DNA of 64,000 nt from Rhodopirellula sp. SM50 (GTDB taxonomy: Bacteria > Planctomycetota > Planctomycetia > Pirellulales > Pirellulaceae). The stretch is taken from NCBI RefSeq assembly GCF_002289565.1, contig NZ_NTFY01000077.1, positions 20,895-84,894 of the forward strand. The letters run 5' to 3'. Positions 18,804-25,410 of the stretch are shown here, one piece after another; positions within the stretch are counted from its first letter, which is position 1, and each line of letters starts with the position of its first letter. The translations under genes were made by a program, and so were the position numbers. The notes below the pieces were generated by a model. It was given only the letters and a program-made list of their open reading frames with translations. It searched no databases and was not told the DNA's origin.

Positions 18804-19610
18804 GAAGTCACCCTCCCGTGTGCGGGAGGGTCGAGCGAAGCGAGGGGAGGGTTCCCGGCGCTGATGAACCATCGATTTCCAACAACGTTGGCATCGCACC
18901 AGCCCTCATCTCTCCGAGCGCAAACTCCTCCGTGACCATCCCACAGGGTGAATCCAACTTCCTTGATGAACGCACCGCTTAACTTGATGCGAAAGGGGGA
19001 ACGAGAATCGACACCCCTCTTTCCAGAACGCCATTTCGCGCCGCACGTGAAACGGACCGAAGCACCGACACAAACGAAAAAAATATGGAATGTTGATGCC
19101 ATGAAACCCCGTGCGTTTGCCCGCATGCGATTCGCACCAACAGTCACGCGAAAACACGCGGTCTGAAATCGTGCTACACCGCACCCCTGATAGGGGGCGG
19201 ATTTTCGGCCCGATTGCGCGCGGATTTCCCCCGCAAGATTCGCGGGAAAGTTTTTCAAAATCCCCGCGATTCGTTGACGATGCCCGCGAATTGTCCACGT
19301 CGACCGATGTGGGATAGGCTTCCAGCCTGTCATCGGCGGAGTCGACAGGCTGGAAGCCTATCCCACTGATTTACCGCGCAGTGTGGGAGGCGCTCGCGCA
19401 GAATCGCAAGAATCGACCGCTAGCGGCCGCGGCGATTGATGGGGCGAATGCATCGGGAGCGCATAGAAAAACGGGGGAGCGTAGCCGATACGCTCCCCCG
19501 TCATCGAAACGAGGGGGCGCATCGGCAACCGATCCAATCGGACCGGAAACCAACACGCCCCCAAGCGCTTGGGGTCTCCCCTATGGTTTGAAGCTAGCCG
19601 CGGCTAGCCG
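18804..19610. repeat. Gene-free stretch with several hairpin repeats
   Basis: No protein with believable composition is visible. 18804-18856 is a GAGCGAAGCGAGGGGAGG-family repeat. 19310-19366 is a near-perfect inverted repeat (GTGGGATAGGCTTCCAGCC and complement), sister to 24767-24823 and 28875-28934 in the tRNA array. 19470-19570 has further GC-rich hairpins built on GGGAGCGTAGCCGATACGCT. A replication origin for the preceding helicase module could lie here, but no iterons were identified. Confidence 0.55.
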
Positions 19611-19769
19611 TTATTCCTCTTCGTCGTCGCCCTCCCGATAGTTTCCGTTGATGGCGTCGTCTACGTCGCGCTCGAGCTCTTCGGCTACTTCACGCGTTTC
19701 TGGCATCGTTTCGGGCGCGTCGATGATGTGACGCAAGAATACCGAAACGCGTTGCAGTAGATTTTTCAT
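19611..19769 (-). CDS. Small acidic protein
   Basis: 52 residues (MKNLLQRVSVFL...), ending in an acidic tail (REGDDEEE). The start ATG at 19769 overlaps the stop of the gp88-like gene (ATGA), so it is probably the last gene of a minus-strand operon. Function unknown. Confidence 0.5.
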   Translation of the reverse strand: MKNLLQRVSVFLRHIIDAPETMPETREVAEELERDVDDAINGNYREGDDEEE

Positions 19770-20506
19770 TGTTCTCCCTTGAATGCGAAACCGTTGACGC
19801 GGGCGCGCGACTTGGCCGCGTTGGTCCCTTTCAACCGCAAACCAACGACCACGCCGCGGCCGTCGATTGACGGAATTCGGATATCGTGTTTGTCCCCGTC
19901 GATCACCGGCCATTGTCGGCCGTGAATGCGGACCGATTCGGGCAAGTCGCCGACGCGGCCGGATTGCGGATGATAATCGACGTCGAACACTTGGGCCACA
20001 TTCCCGCCGCGGCGCAAGAAGCTTGCGATGGTGGCGGGGTGGTGCTTTTCATGCCGGCTAAACGTCAACGCGTAATTCGCGGGGAGCTCCCCCGCCAAGT
20101 AATCTCGGAAGCGCGAGCGTATTTTCGTGTAATCGTAGAATTGCACGGTCGGCCATCGTTCGATGAGGTCAAACCATTCTAGATCACTTGCGACGTTCAA
20201 CCGGACCGCCGGTTTGACGCGTTTACGCTCCGCCAATCGCACGAGATTGACGATATCGCGGTTCAATTGGTCGATGAACGATCGACGATGGCCGAACAAC
20301 CATTGCGTGTCGCGCAGCGCCGCATGACGCGACGTCGACGAAACACGCAACCCGGCAAACCAGAGGACACACGACGCGGCGCAACCGTTCGACGCGCCGG
20401 CGCAAACGTTGTGTCCGGACAGATTGTGCGGCGCGAGTGTCAAACCGGCCGACAAGTAGGGCAAACCGGCTAGCTTTTCAAGCTTGGCATTGGTGCGTAA
20501 CAACAT
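19766..20506 (-). CDS. Phage gp88-like protein
   Basis: 246 residues from ATG 20506 (MLLRTNAKLEKL). The pattern LSGHNVCAGASNGCAASCVLWFAG is the cysteine signature of the phage/plasmid gp88-like family (conserved C-x-G-AS-x-GC-x-x-x-C). The conserved RLNVASDLEW and FYDYTKI stretches fit the same family. Its biochemical role is not known; the cysteines suggest a metal or Fe-S site. The gene lies between the RadC-like gene upstream and the small acidic gene downstream with overlapping starts and stops, one operon. Confidence 0.7.
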   Translation of the reverse strand: MLLRTNAKLEKLAGLPYLSAGLTLAPHNLSGHNVCAGASNGCAASCVLWFAGLRVSSTSRHAALRDTQWLFGHRRSFIDQLNRDIVNLVRLAERKRVKPAVRLNVASDLEWFDLIERWPTVQFYDYTKIRSRFRDYLAGELPANYALTFSRHEKHHPATIASFLRRGGNVAQVFDVDYHPQSGRVGDLPESVRIHGRQWPVIDGDKHDIRIPSIDGRGVVVGLRLKGTNAAKSRARVNGFAFKGEQ

Positions 20507-21294
20507 TATGCCGCCTCCCGAATGCTGGTTGCGCTTTCGCCACCGATCACAATATGATCGAGAACGTTGATACCCAACATTTTGCCGCATTCGGTCAAAC
20601 GGTCCGTCACGGCCCGATCTTCCCGGCTAGGCGTGGTATCGCCGGAGGGGTGATTGTGAACCAGGATGATGGCCGAAGCGCTCGCAGCGATGGCCGCGCG
20701 GAACACTTCCCGCGGGTGCACCAACGACGCGTCAAGAGTGCCACGCGTCACGCGTACCAATCCGGTCGGCCGGTGTTTCGTGTCGAGAGTGACAATCGCG
20801 AATTCTTCGCAATCGCAACGGTCCGCGAAGTAGTCGCGCAGCAATGCCGGCAGGGTATCGCATGCGATACGCGTTGACGTGATCGGCGTTTCATAGCGGC
20901 CGGATCCCTCTTGAATCTTGGCCAAACGCGTTTCAAACACGGGCAGGGCATCGGTTTGCTTGTCGCGTTGTTTGCGTAGTTCAACGTTCAAGAGCACGTT
21001 GCGTCGATTCCATGCGGCATAGCCGCGGATCCGTGACGCGTTGTTTGCCGGGGGCGCTTCGGTGATTGTGGGGAGCTCCCCCGTCGCATTTTGGTAGGCG
21101 ATGCGAAACAGCGTCGCGTCGTTGTCCTCTTCCAGATACACAATCGAATCACGCGTGTAACTGAATTGGGTGATCGAGTCTTCAAGCCTAAACGCCACAA
21201 TGTCGGCCATCGGGACGCGTAGCCACGCGTGGGACGGGTCGGAAAAGAATCGGTAGCGGCGCTTCAAAAGACGCTTTCGGGTATCATCGTTCAC
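20506..21294 (-). CDS. JAB/RadC-domain protein
   Basis: 262 residues if the GTG at 21294 (VNDDTRKRLLKRRY) is used; further in-frame upstream codons to 21369 exist. The C-terminal half is a RadC-type JAB/MPN domain: ASASAIILVHNHPSGDTTPSREDR carries the zinc ligands H-x-H and the distal Asp, then LGINVLDHIVIG. The N-terminal half is unfamiliar and replaces the helix-hairpin-helix of chromosomal RadC. Such proteins are typical of plasmids, phages and islands; a nuclease or peptidase function is unproven. Its stop touches the gp88-like start. Confidence 0.8.
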   Translation of the reverse strand: MNDDTRKRLLKRRYRFFSDPSHAWLRVPMADIVAFRLEDSITQFSYTRDSIVYLEEDNDATLFRIAYQNATGELPTITEAPPANNASRIRGYAAWNRRNVLLNVELRKQRDKQTDALPVFETRLAKIQEGSGRYETPITSTRIACDTLPALLRDYFADRCDCEEFAIVTLDTKHRPTGLVRVTRGTLDASLVHPREVFRAAIAASASAIILVHNHPSGDTTPSREDRAVTDRLTECGKMLGINVLDHIVIGGESATSIREAA

Positions 21295-21811
21295 GGTTTG
21301 CACTCCTCGAAAGTGCGGACAAGTCACCCGGCTAGCGTTGCACCGCTGCCGGGTGGCGTTTCTTGACACGCCGCGCGGCGTGTTTCCGCGGGCATCATCG
21401 GCCGATTCTGGCCCCCGTCAACAACGCCCCGGACCGCGTAAAACGCGACGAATCCCAAGCAATGCCGGCCATTCCCACCAAGCAAACGACGGGTCCTTCC
21501 GAGGGGGCGGAGGCCGCCATCGCGGGTTCCGCCTCGAACACCTCTCGCTGGCAGGTGCGAAAAAAATCATCACCACCACCACCACCACCTTTTCGGATAC
21601 GTAACGGCGTGAACGCTTGTGCCACGAAACACATTGCCTGAGACGCTGCGGTGTGCCCCCACTGCGCACGTGGAAACCGCCAGCACGACGTTCCATTCAA
21701 GTTGCGTGCAGCCGGAACATTCGAGGATGCTAGAATTTGCGAGCGGAATGAATTACCAACGAGTTTCCGCACTGGGCAAAATGACAATTCGAACGGTGAT
21801 CGTCTCATTCC
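21295..21811. other. Non-coding gap with a trinucleotide run
   Basis: It contains the likely promoter area of the minus-strand RadC operon. A short CAC trinucleotide run lies around 21571-21590 followed by a T-run. No gene could be supported; frames on both strands give Arg/Ser-rich composition typical of shadow reading. Confidence 0.4.
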
Positions 21812-22099
21812 ATGGGATACGCAACAACCTTATTCGCTGTCCCCATCGATAAATTGCGGTCTGCGGTGGGATCCCAGGACCAGCGTCTCGTTGACCGAAT
21901 GCGTTCCGAAACATCAGACGAAAGCCGAATCGCTCCGGATTCTGGTTCGCGAGTGAAACTCTGTCAGAACGGCGAGATTTATTTCAGCGGCGTCTTGGTG
22001 ACCTGGGACGAATTCACTCGCCAACTCGAAGACCCAATGTGGCATGGCACGAAACTGCACGAATACACCGAGTCATTTGAGGTGGACGGCGATCGATAA
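21812..22099 (+). CDS. Small protein with MGY-TTLFAV start (DUF7691-like)
   Basis: 95 residues beginning MGYATTLFAVPIDKLRSAVGS, a start pattern shared by a planctomycete/actinobacterial family of unknown function. The family, as I know it, is often longer, so this may be a shortened member. No other motif. It stands alone before the terminator-bearing gap. Confidence 0.5.
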   Translation: MGYATTLFAVPIDKLRSAVGSQDQRLVDRMRSETSDESRIAPDSGSRVKLCQNGEIYFSGVLVTWDEFTRQLEDPMWHGTKLHEYTESFEVDGDR

Positions 22100-22431
22100 G
22101 CCGTGATGCTCGGAGGAAAAGTTTCGAAGCTTTTGAAATAAACCAGCGACCGGGCGCAACGTATCACTGTGCCGAGTAGGACTGCGCAAAGTATTCAGTG
22201 CTTTGCAAAAAAGTCGCGAACCCATTCGATGGATGTGTCTCTTACTCTCAGAACACAACAACAAAACGCCCGACAAGCGAGAGCAGAAAGTTCCATGTTA
22301 TCGAAATTCCAATCAAGTCGACTCGAACAGATACACGAAGGCAATCTCTTCGGCGGGCAGCCGTTGAATGATCAGCCCATCGCGTATCGTTTGCGCATGT
22401 GACATCTGCTTCTATTGAAGCGCCTTTCCAC
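22100..22431. other. Gap before the tRNA array
   Basis: No gene is supported. Some short frames exist, with low coding character. The stretch ends in the intrinsic terminator at 22432-22466. Confidence 0.35.
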
Positions 22432-22466
22432 AAGGCCCGATGTCACGCAGACATCGGGCCTTTTTT
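22432..22466 (+). terminator. Intrinsic terminator before the tRNA array
   Basis: A perfect 13-bp stem (AAGGCCCGATGTC and its complement) with a 5-nt loop is followed by TTTTTT. It insulates the tRNA array from upstream transcription. Confidence 0.85.
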
Positions 22467-22526
22467 CGTTCCCGGATCGAACGGGTGACGCCAAAAACGA
22501 CCCAAAGAAGGGCTGATACCACTTTG

Positions 22527-22560
22527 GAAGTTTGAAGTTCGAAAAGTGAAGTTTGAAAGG
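22527..22560. repeat. GAAGTTTGAAG repeat (solo copy)
   Basis: A run of GAAGTTTGAAG-type units (GGAAGTTTGAAGTTCG, then GTGAAGTTTGAAAGG). It is the first of many such units in the array, matching the termini of the four-helix-bundle cassette at 25411-25871. Confidence 0.7.
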
Positions 22561-22630
22561 AGAGAAGCGATGCCAAGCATCCGTCAGACAAACCTAAAGC
22601 CTAAACGGCTAATACCTAAAAACCTACTTC

Positions 22631-22703
22631 GGGGTTGTGGTGTAACTGGCAGCATGACGGACTTTTAATCTGTTCGGTGAGGGTTCAACTCCCTCCGGCC
22701 CCA
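22631..22703 (+). tRNA. tRNA-Lys (TTT)
   Basis: 73 nt. Acceptor GGGGTTG/CGGCCCC, anticodon stem ACGGA/TCTGT with loop CTTTTAA, T arm GAGGG/TTCAACT/CCCTC, discriminator A. First gene of the array. Confidence 0.9.
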
Positions 22704-22712
22704 TCGCTACCT

Positions 22713-22785
22713 CGGCGTGTAGCTCAGGGGTGAGAGCGGCGTCCTTATAAGGCGACGGTCGCGGGTTCAATTCCCGCCACGCCGA
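22713..22785 (+). tRNA. tRNA-Ile (TAT)
   Basis: 73 nt. Perfect acceptor CGGCGTG/CACGCCG, D arm GCTC...GAGC, anticodon loop CTTATAA, T arm GCGGG/TTCAATT/CCCGC, discriminator A. A TAT anticodon is rare in bacteria, which normally read AUA with lysidine-modified CAT. Confidence 0.85.
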
Positions 22786-22817
22786 CTGAAACGGAACAAC
22801 GACTACGAAACAATTTT

Positions 22818-22890
22818 GGGATTGTGGCAGACAAGGTAATGCGTCGGTCTCTTAAACCGAATCATGTGAGTTCGACTCTCACCGGTCCCA
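22818..22890 (+). tRNA. tRNA-Lys (CTT)
   Basis: 73 nt. Acceptor GGGATTG/CGGTCCC, anticodon stem TCGGT/ACCGA around CTCTTAA, T arm GTGAG/TTCGACT/CTCAC, discriminator A. Confidence 0.88.
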
Positions 22891-22895
22891 CCTTT

Positions 22896-22981
22896 CGGAA
22901 GTTTGAAGTACGAAGTGAGAAGTTTGAAGGCTGCCGAGCGCGGTATTTTCACACTTCACTCTTCCCACTTCAAACTTCAAC
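22896..22981. repeat. Inverted GAAGTTTGAAG repeat pair without a gene
   Basis: Left arm GGAAGTTTGAAGTACGAAG and right arm CCCACTTCAAACTTCAAC are inverted about a short centre. This looks like an internally deleted remnant of the IVS-type cassette. Confidence 0.65.
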
Positions 22982-23012
22982 AGATCTTTGACAATTTGGT
23001 TGTGATGCAAAC

Positions 23013-23083
23013 GCGCCCATGGTGTAGTGGTAACCCATCTGCTTGCCATGCAGAAAATGCGAGTTCGATTCTCGCTGGGCGCT
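23013..23083 (+). tRNA. tRNA-Gly (GCC)
   Basis: 71 nt. Perfect acceptor GCGCCCA/TGGGCGC, anticodon stem TCTGC/GCAGA around TTGCCAT, T arm GCGAG/TTCGATT/CTCGC, discriminator T as is usual for tRNA-Gly. Confidence 0.92.
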
Positions 23084-23171
23084 CTTGTAGGTCATGCTGT
23101 GCATGACGGAAGCTCTTGTAGGTCATGCTATGCATGACGGAAGCCGATCGTCATGCACAGCATGACCTACA
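23084..23171. repeat. GTAGGTCATGC direct and inverted repeats
   Basis: Two direct copies of TTGTAGGTCATGCTGTGCAT-type sequence followed by an inverted copy (TGCACAGCATGACCTACAAC). Similar GCATGCTGTGCATGCC units occur at 6367-6407 in the left flank. Confidence 0.65.
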
Positions 23172-23175
23172 ACAT

Positions 23176-23249
23176 CAGGGTGTGGGAAAGTCTGGCAATC
23201 CGCGTGCCTCGGGCGCACGAGACCGCTGGTTCAAATCCAGCCATCCTGA
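23176..23249 (+). tRNA. tRNA-Pro (CGG)
   Basis: 74 nt. Acceptor CAGGGTG/CATCCTG, anticodon stem CGTGC/GCACG around CTCGGGC, T arm GCTGG/TTCAAAT/CCAGC, discriminator A. Confidence 0.88.
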
Positions 23250-23264
23250 CTGTTGAGTCAAGAA

Positions 23265-23337
23265 TCCGGTGTGGCCCAATCGGTAGGGCGGCTCCCTGTT
23301 TAGGAGACGAGTGATGGTTCGAGCCCATCCACCGGAG
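23265..23337 (+). tRNA. tRNA-Asn (GTT)
   Basis: 73 nt. Perfect acceptor TCCGGTG/CACCGGA, anticodon loop CTGTTTA between GCTCC and GGAGA (first pair mismatched), T arm GATGG/TTCGAGC/CCATC, discriminator G. Confidence 0.87.
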
Positions 23338-23340
23338 CTG

Positions 23341-23385
23341 CAAGGAAGTTTGAAGGATGAAGTTTGAAGTTAGAAACGAGGAGAC
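23341..23385. repeat. GAAGTTTGAAG repeat left of tRNA-Gln
   Basis: Units GGAAGTTTGAAGGATGAAG and GTTTGAAGTTAGAAACG. An inverted set lies at 23471-23508 on the other side of the tRNA-Gln(TTG), so the pair brackets one tRNA. Confidence 0.65.
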
Positions 23386-23397
23386 TTGTCGTGACAC

Positions 23398-23469
23398 TCG
23401 GGTGTTGGCTAACGGTAAGCCAGCTGCCTTTGAAGCAGTGGTATGCAGGTTCGAATCCTGCCACCCGTG
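23398..23469 (+). tRNA. tRNA-Gln (TTG)
   Basis: 72 nt. Acceptor TCGGGTG/CACCCGT with an unpaired first position (T1-T72), a known feature favourable to GlnRS. Anticodon loop CTTTGAA, T arm GCAGG/TTCGAAT/CCTGC, discriminator G. It is bracketed by inverted GAAGTTTGAAG repeats. Confidence 0.88.
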
Positions 23470-23508
23470 CTTTTCAAACTTCACCCTTCCAACTTCAAAC
23501 TTCCAAAC

Positions 23509-23583
23509 ACCGAGGCGGCAACTGCTGGTCGTTGCACCTGGCTCTGAACCAGGCAAACACAGGTTCGATTCCTGTCCTCGGCG
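23509..23583 (+). tRNA. tRNA-Gln (CTG)
   Basis: 75 nt. Acceptor ACCGAGG/CCTCGGC with mismatched A1-C72, anticodon stem CCTGG/CCAGG around CTCTGAA, T arm ACAGG/TTCGATT/CCTGT, discriminator G. Confidence 0.87.
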
Positions 23584-23598
23584 CTCAATGAAGAATTG

Positions 23599-23669
23599 CG
23601 GGTATAGCTTGGAGTAAGCGGTGTGGTTTGGGACCACGCATGGACAGGGTGCGACTCACTGATACCCGA
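23599..23669 (+). tRNA. tRNA-Pro (TGG), slightly reduced
   Basis: 71 nt. Perfect acceptor CGGGTAT/ATACCCG, anticodon stem TGTGG/CCACG around TTTGGGA, discriminator A. One base seems to be missing between acceptor and D stem (no T8), and the T stem CAGGG/CACTG has a mismatch. Functionality is less certain. Confidence 0.75.
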
Positions 23670-23671
23670 CT

Positions 23672-23747
23672 GTGGCCAGATCTGGTGCTGGTTTCCAGAG
23701 ACTCACTGTGAATGAGTTTGTCGCCGGTTCAATTCCGGTTGGTCACC
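23672..23747 (+). tRNA. tRNA-His (GTG)
   Basis: 76 nt. Acceptor GTGGCCA/TGGTCAC, anticodon stem ACTCA/TGAGT around CTGTGAA, T arm GCCGG/TTCAATT/CCGGT, discriminator C as expected for His. The base before position 1 is T, so the extra G-1 would have to be added or the frame shifted by one. Confidence 0.85.
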
Positions 23748-23814
23748 TCAGTCGCTTCGTCCCAGTCGTCAGTTTTAAAAAAGCTGACGGCAAGCATCGG
23801 CGCAAGCATTTCCC

Positions 23815-23887
23815 GCTGGTGAGGCCACCTGGTGGTGGTACCTGATTGTCGATCAGGTCGCGGCGAGTTCGATCCTCGTTACCAGCG
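23815..23887 (+). tRNA. tRNA-Asp (GTC)
   Basis: 73 nt. Acceptor GCTGGTG/TACCAGC, anticodon stem CCTGA/TCAGG around TTGTCGA, T arm GCGAG/TTCGATC/CTCGT, discriminator G. Confidence 0.88.
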
Positions 23888-23897
23888 CTTTTGTTTT

Positions 23898-23969
23898 GCC
23901 GCATTCGACTACTGGCTAGGTCGGCTGCTTCTCAGGCAGCAGGAAGGAGATCGAAACTCCTATGCGGTA
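23898..23969 (+). tRNA. tRNA-Glu (CTC)
   Basis: 72 nt. Acceptor GCCGCAT/ATGCGGT, anticodon stem GCTGC/GCAGC around TTCTCAG, T stem AGGAG/CTCCT with loop ATCGAAA (T54 replaced by A). Discriminator A. Confidence 0.8.
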
Positions 23970-24001
23970 CTCGGTCGGCGACAAAATCGGCTTGTCAAAA
24001 C

Positions 24002-24076
24002 GGCGTGGTAGATTCTGATGGCAGAATTGCCTGGTTTTCATCCAGGAGTCCGCGGGTTCGATTCCCGCTCACGTCA
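24002..24076 (+). tRNA. tRNA-Glu (TTC)
   Basis: 75 nt. Acceptor GGCGTGG/TCACGTC, anticodon stem CCTGG/CCAGG around TTTTCAT, T arm GCGGG/TTCGATT/CCCGC, discriminator A. Confidence 0.88.
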
Positions 24077-24106
24077 CTTGCTTCGCGTTTATCGCGCGGC
24101 ACTTTC

Positions 24107-24190
24107 GGAAGTCACCCGGCCGGATGAGGACACTGTTTTGAAAACAGCTGCGGTCGAAAACCGTTGTGGGTTCGAGTCCCACGGCTTCCG
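24107..24190 (+). tRNA. tRNA-Ser (TGA)
   Basis: 84 nt, class II. Acceptor GGAAGTC/GGCTTCC, anticodon loop TTTGAAA in CTGT/ACAG, a long variable stem GCGGTCGAAAACCGT, T arm GTGGG/TTCGAGT/CCCAC, discriminator G. Confidence 0.88.
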
Positions 24191-24205
24191 CTTTGATGAA
24201 TGCTC

Positions 24206-24290
24206 GGGAGCGTTTCCACACGGGAGACTGTAAATCTCCTGCCATCAATTGTGTGGTAGTCGGCGAGAGGTGCGATTCCTTGCGTTCCCA
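24206..24290 (+). tRNA. tRNA-Tyr (GTA)
   Basis: 85 nt, class II. Acceptor GGGAGCG/CGTTCCC, perfect anticodon stem GGAGA/TCTCC around CTGTAAA, a long variable arm (about 20 nt), T stem with two weak pairs and loop TGCGATT, discriminator A. Confidence 0.87.
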
Positions 24291-24300
24291 CTTCACTTAC

Positions 24301-24371
24301 ACGTCCTTGGTGTAACGGTAGCACTGCTGATTCCAAACCAGTAAGTCAGGGTTCAAATCCTTGGGGACGTG
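24301..24371 (+). tRNA. tRNA-Trp (CCA)
   Basis: 71 nt. Acceptor ACGTCCT/GGGACGT, anticodon loop TTCCAAA between GCTGA and CCAGT (last pair mismatched), T arm CAGGG/TTCAAAT/CCTTG, discriminator G as in bacterial tRNA-Trp. Confidence 0.85.
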
Positions 24372-24384
24372 CTATGAAGTTTAA

Positions 24385-24456
24385 AGTCCTGTGGTCCAAC
24401 GGCTACGACACCTGTTTCACATGCAAGAAACGATGGTTCGATTCCATCCGGGACTA
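24385..24456 (+). tRNA. tRNA-Val (CAC)
   Basis: 72 nt. Acceptor AGTCCTG/CGGGACT, loop TTCACAT, T arm GATGG/TTCGATT/CCATC, discriminator A. The anticodon stem CCTGT/GCAAG has one mismatch. Confidence 0.82.
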
Positions 24457-24463
24457 CTTGCAT

Positions 24464-24537
24464 GCCTAGATACGCCAATCGGCAGAGCGGTCCGGCTTAA
24501 ACCCGGATGTTTGCAGGTTCGACCCCTGCTCTGGGTA
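24464..24537 (+). tRNA. tRNA-Leu (TAA) with short variable arm
   Basis: 74 nt. Acceptor GCCTAGA/TCTGGGT, anticodon stem TCCGG/CCGGA around CTTAAAC, T arm GCAGG/TTCGACC/CCTGC, discriminator A. The variable loop is only 5 nt, whereas normal bacterial tRNA-Leu is class II with a long arm. Confidence 0.82.
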
Positions 24538-24600
24538 CTGAAAAGTTTGAAAAAGGCGAACCCGCAACGGTGCAAGGCTCTCTTCAATCACGAAACATCT

Positions 24601-24671
24601 GGGGTGCTCGTCCAACGGGAAGACGTCTGTTTTGCAAGCAGAAAATCGGGGTTCGATTCCCCGGTGCTCCA
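24601..24671 (+). tRNA. tRNA-Ala (TGC)
   Basis: 71 nt. Acceptor GGGGTGC/GTGCTCC carrying the G3-T70 pair that is the alanine identity element, anticodon stem TCTGT/GCAGA around TTTGCAA, T arm CGGGG/TTCGATT/CCCCG, discriminator A. Confidence 0.9.
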
Positions 24672-24687
24672 CTCGCTTTCGAGAAAC

Positions 24688-24759
24688 GCTGAGGTAGGCC
24701 ATCGGCGAGCCGCCTGTCTTAGGAACAGGTGCTTGCGGGTTCGACTCCCGCCCTCAGTA
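24688..24759 (+). tRNA. tRNA-Leu (TAG) with short variable arm
   Basis: 72 nt. Acceptor GCTGAGG/CCTCAGT, anticodon stem CCTGT/ACAGG around CTTAGGA, T arm GCGGG/TTCGACT/CCCGC, discriminator A. Variable loop of 5 nt only. Confidence 0.83.
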
Positions 24760-24766
24760 CTTTGAA

Positions 24767-24823
24767 GTGGGATAGGCTTCTAGCTTGTCATGTCCGTTTC
24801 GACAGGCTGGAAGCCTCTCCCAC
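24767..24823. repeat. GTGGGATAGGCTTC inverted repeat
   Basis: Inverted repeat with arms GTGGGATAGGCTTCTAGC and GGCTGGAAGCCTCTCCCAC. Same family as 19310-19366 and 28875-28934. It sits between two tRNA genes without disturbing either. Confidence 0.7.
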
Positions 24824-24828
24824 AAATC

Positions 24829-24904
24829 GGCGCGGTACGCAAACTGGCAAAGCGGCGAATTTCAAACGTTCGTGATTTTAAGGGTTCGACTCCCTTCCTC
24901 GCTA
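24829..24904 (+). tRNA. tRNA-Leu (CAA) with short variable arm
   Basis: 76 nt. Acceptor GGCGCGG/CCTCGCT with one mismatch, anticodon stem CGAAT/GTTCG around TTCAAAC, variable region TGATTTT (7 nt), T arm AAGGG/TTCGACT/CCCTT, discriminator A. Its layout matches the gene at 25257. Confidence 0.8.
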
Positions 24905-24929
24905 CTTCGAAAAAACCACACCAACACAC

Positions 24930-25014
24930 AGCCAAGTGGTGGAATTGGTAGACACGCGACACTCAGAATGTCGTGCCCACATGCGGCGTGCGAGTTCAAC
25001 TCTCGCCTTGGCTA
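24930..25014 (+). tRNA. tRNA-Leu (CAG), normal class II
   Basis: 85 nt. Perfect acceptor AGCCAAG/CTTGGCT, anticodon stem CGACA/TGTCG around CTCAGAA, a long variable arm (TGCCCACATGCGGCGT), T arm GCGAG/TTCAACT/CTCGC, discriminator A. The only conventional Leu tRNA in the array. Confidence 0.92.
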
Positions 25015-25036
25015 CTTCTCCAAAGTGAAACAACGA

Positions 25037-25104
25037 TGCGGGTGAGCCAGACTCATCCGGGCCTCATAAGCCTGGACCGTCGGGTGCGACCCACGAACCC
25101 GCTA
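25037..25104 (+). tRNA. tRNA with anticodon CAT (Met or Ile2), compact
   Basis: 68 nt. Acceptor TGCGGGT/ACCCGCT with unpaired 1-72, as in initiator tRNAs; anticodon stem CGGGC/GCCTG around CTCATAA with three G-C pairs near the loop; shortened D arm; T stem TCGGG/CACGA with one mismatch and loop TGCGACC. Initiator-like features, but identity is not settled. Confidence 0.75.
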
Positions 25105-25121
25105 CTTGAATGTGACAACAG

Positions 25122-25190
25122 CGCGGATGGGCCAGTGCTCAACCAGGTTTCATATGCCAGGACCGCCGGGTGCGACACCCGGATCCGCTA
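25122..25190 (+). tRNA. tRNA with anticodon CAT (Met or Ile2), compact
   Basis: 69 nt. Acceptor CGCGGAT/ATCCGCT with C1-T72 mismatch, loop TTCATAT in a weak stem CAGGT/GCCAG, strong T stem CCGGG/CCCGG with loop TGCGACA, discriminator A. Homologous in layout to the gene at 25037. Confidence 0.72.
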
Positions 25191-25256
25191 CTTACGTGGC
25201 GTGAGGTTTAAGCTTGCAATGTTGAATTGACAAGCTGGAAGCTCATTCCCTGATCC

Positions 25257-25332
25257 GGCCGGGTACGCAAACTGGCAAAGCGGTCGCGTCGAGAGCGCGG
25301 CGATTTTGTGGGTTCAACTCCCACCTCGGTCA
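25257..25332 (+). tRNA. tRNA-Leu (GAG) with short variable arm and C33 (alternative Ser CGA)
   Basis: 76 nt. Acceptor GGCCGGG/CTCGGTC, D arm identical in pattern to the Leu(CAA) gene (CGCAAACTGGCAAAGCG), anticodon stem TCGCG/CGCGG around TCGAGAG, variable CGATTTT, T arm GTGGG/TTCAACT/CCCAC. Alignment with Leu(CAA) puts GAG at 34-36 but leaves C at the normally invariant T33. If T33 is forced, the anticodon is CGA (Ser) and the stem weakens. Confidence 0.68.
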
Positions 25333-25353
25333 CTGATCGAAATGGCGAAATAT

Positions 25354-25410
25354 GATCGCGTGGTCCAGCGGCTAAGACGCCTGCGTGACAAGCAGGAAAT
25401 CGATGGCGTT
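25354..25410 (+). pseudogene. tRNA-Val (GAC), 3' part replaced by the IVS-type cassette
   Basis: The 5' acceptor strand GATCGCG, D arm GTCC...GAC, and a perfect anticodon stem CCTGC/GCAGG around GTGACAA are intact, then GATGG and TTCG of the T arm. At that point the sequence enters the cassette terminus GGAAGTTTGAAG. No matching 3' half (CGCGATC acceptor) was found after the cassette end at 25871. Confidence 0.8.

Noticed and set aside
21571..21590. CAC trinucleotide run as a functional repeat
   Set aside because: Only a few units, no coding frame around it; probably chance low complexity.
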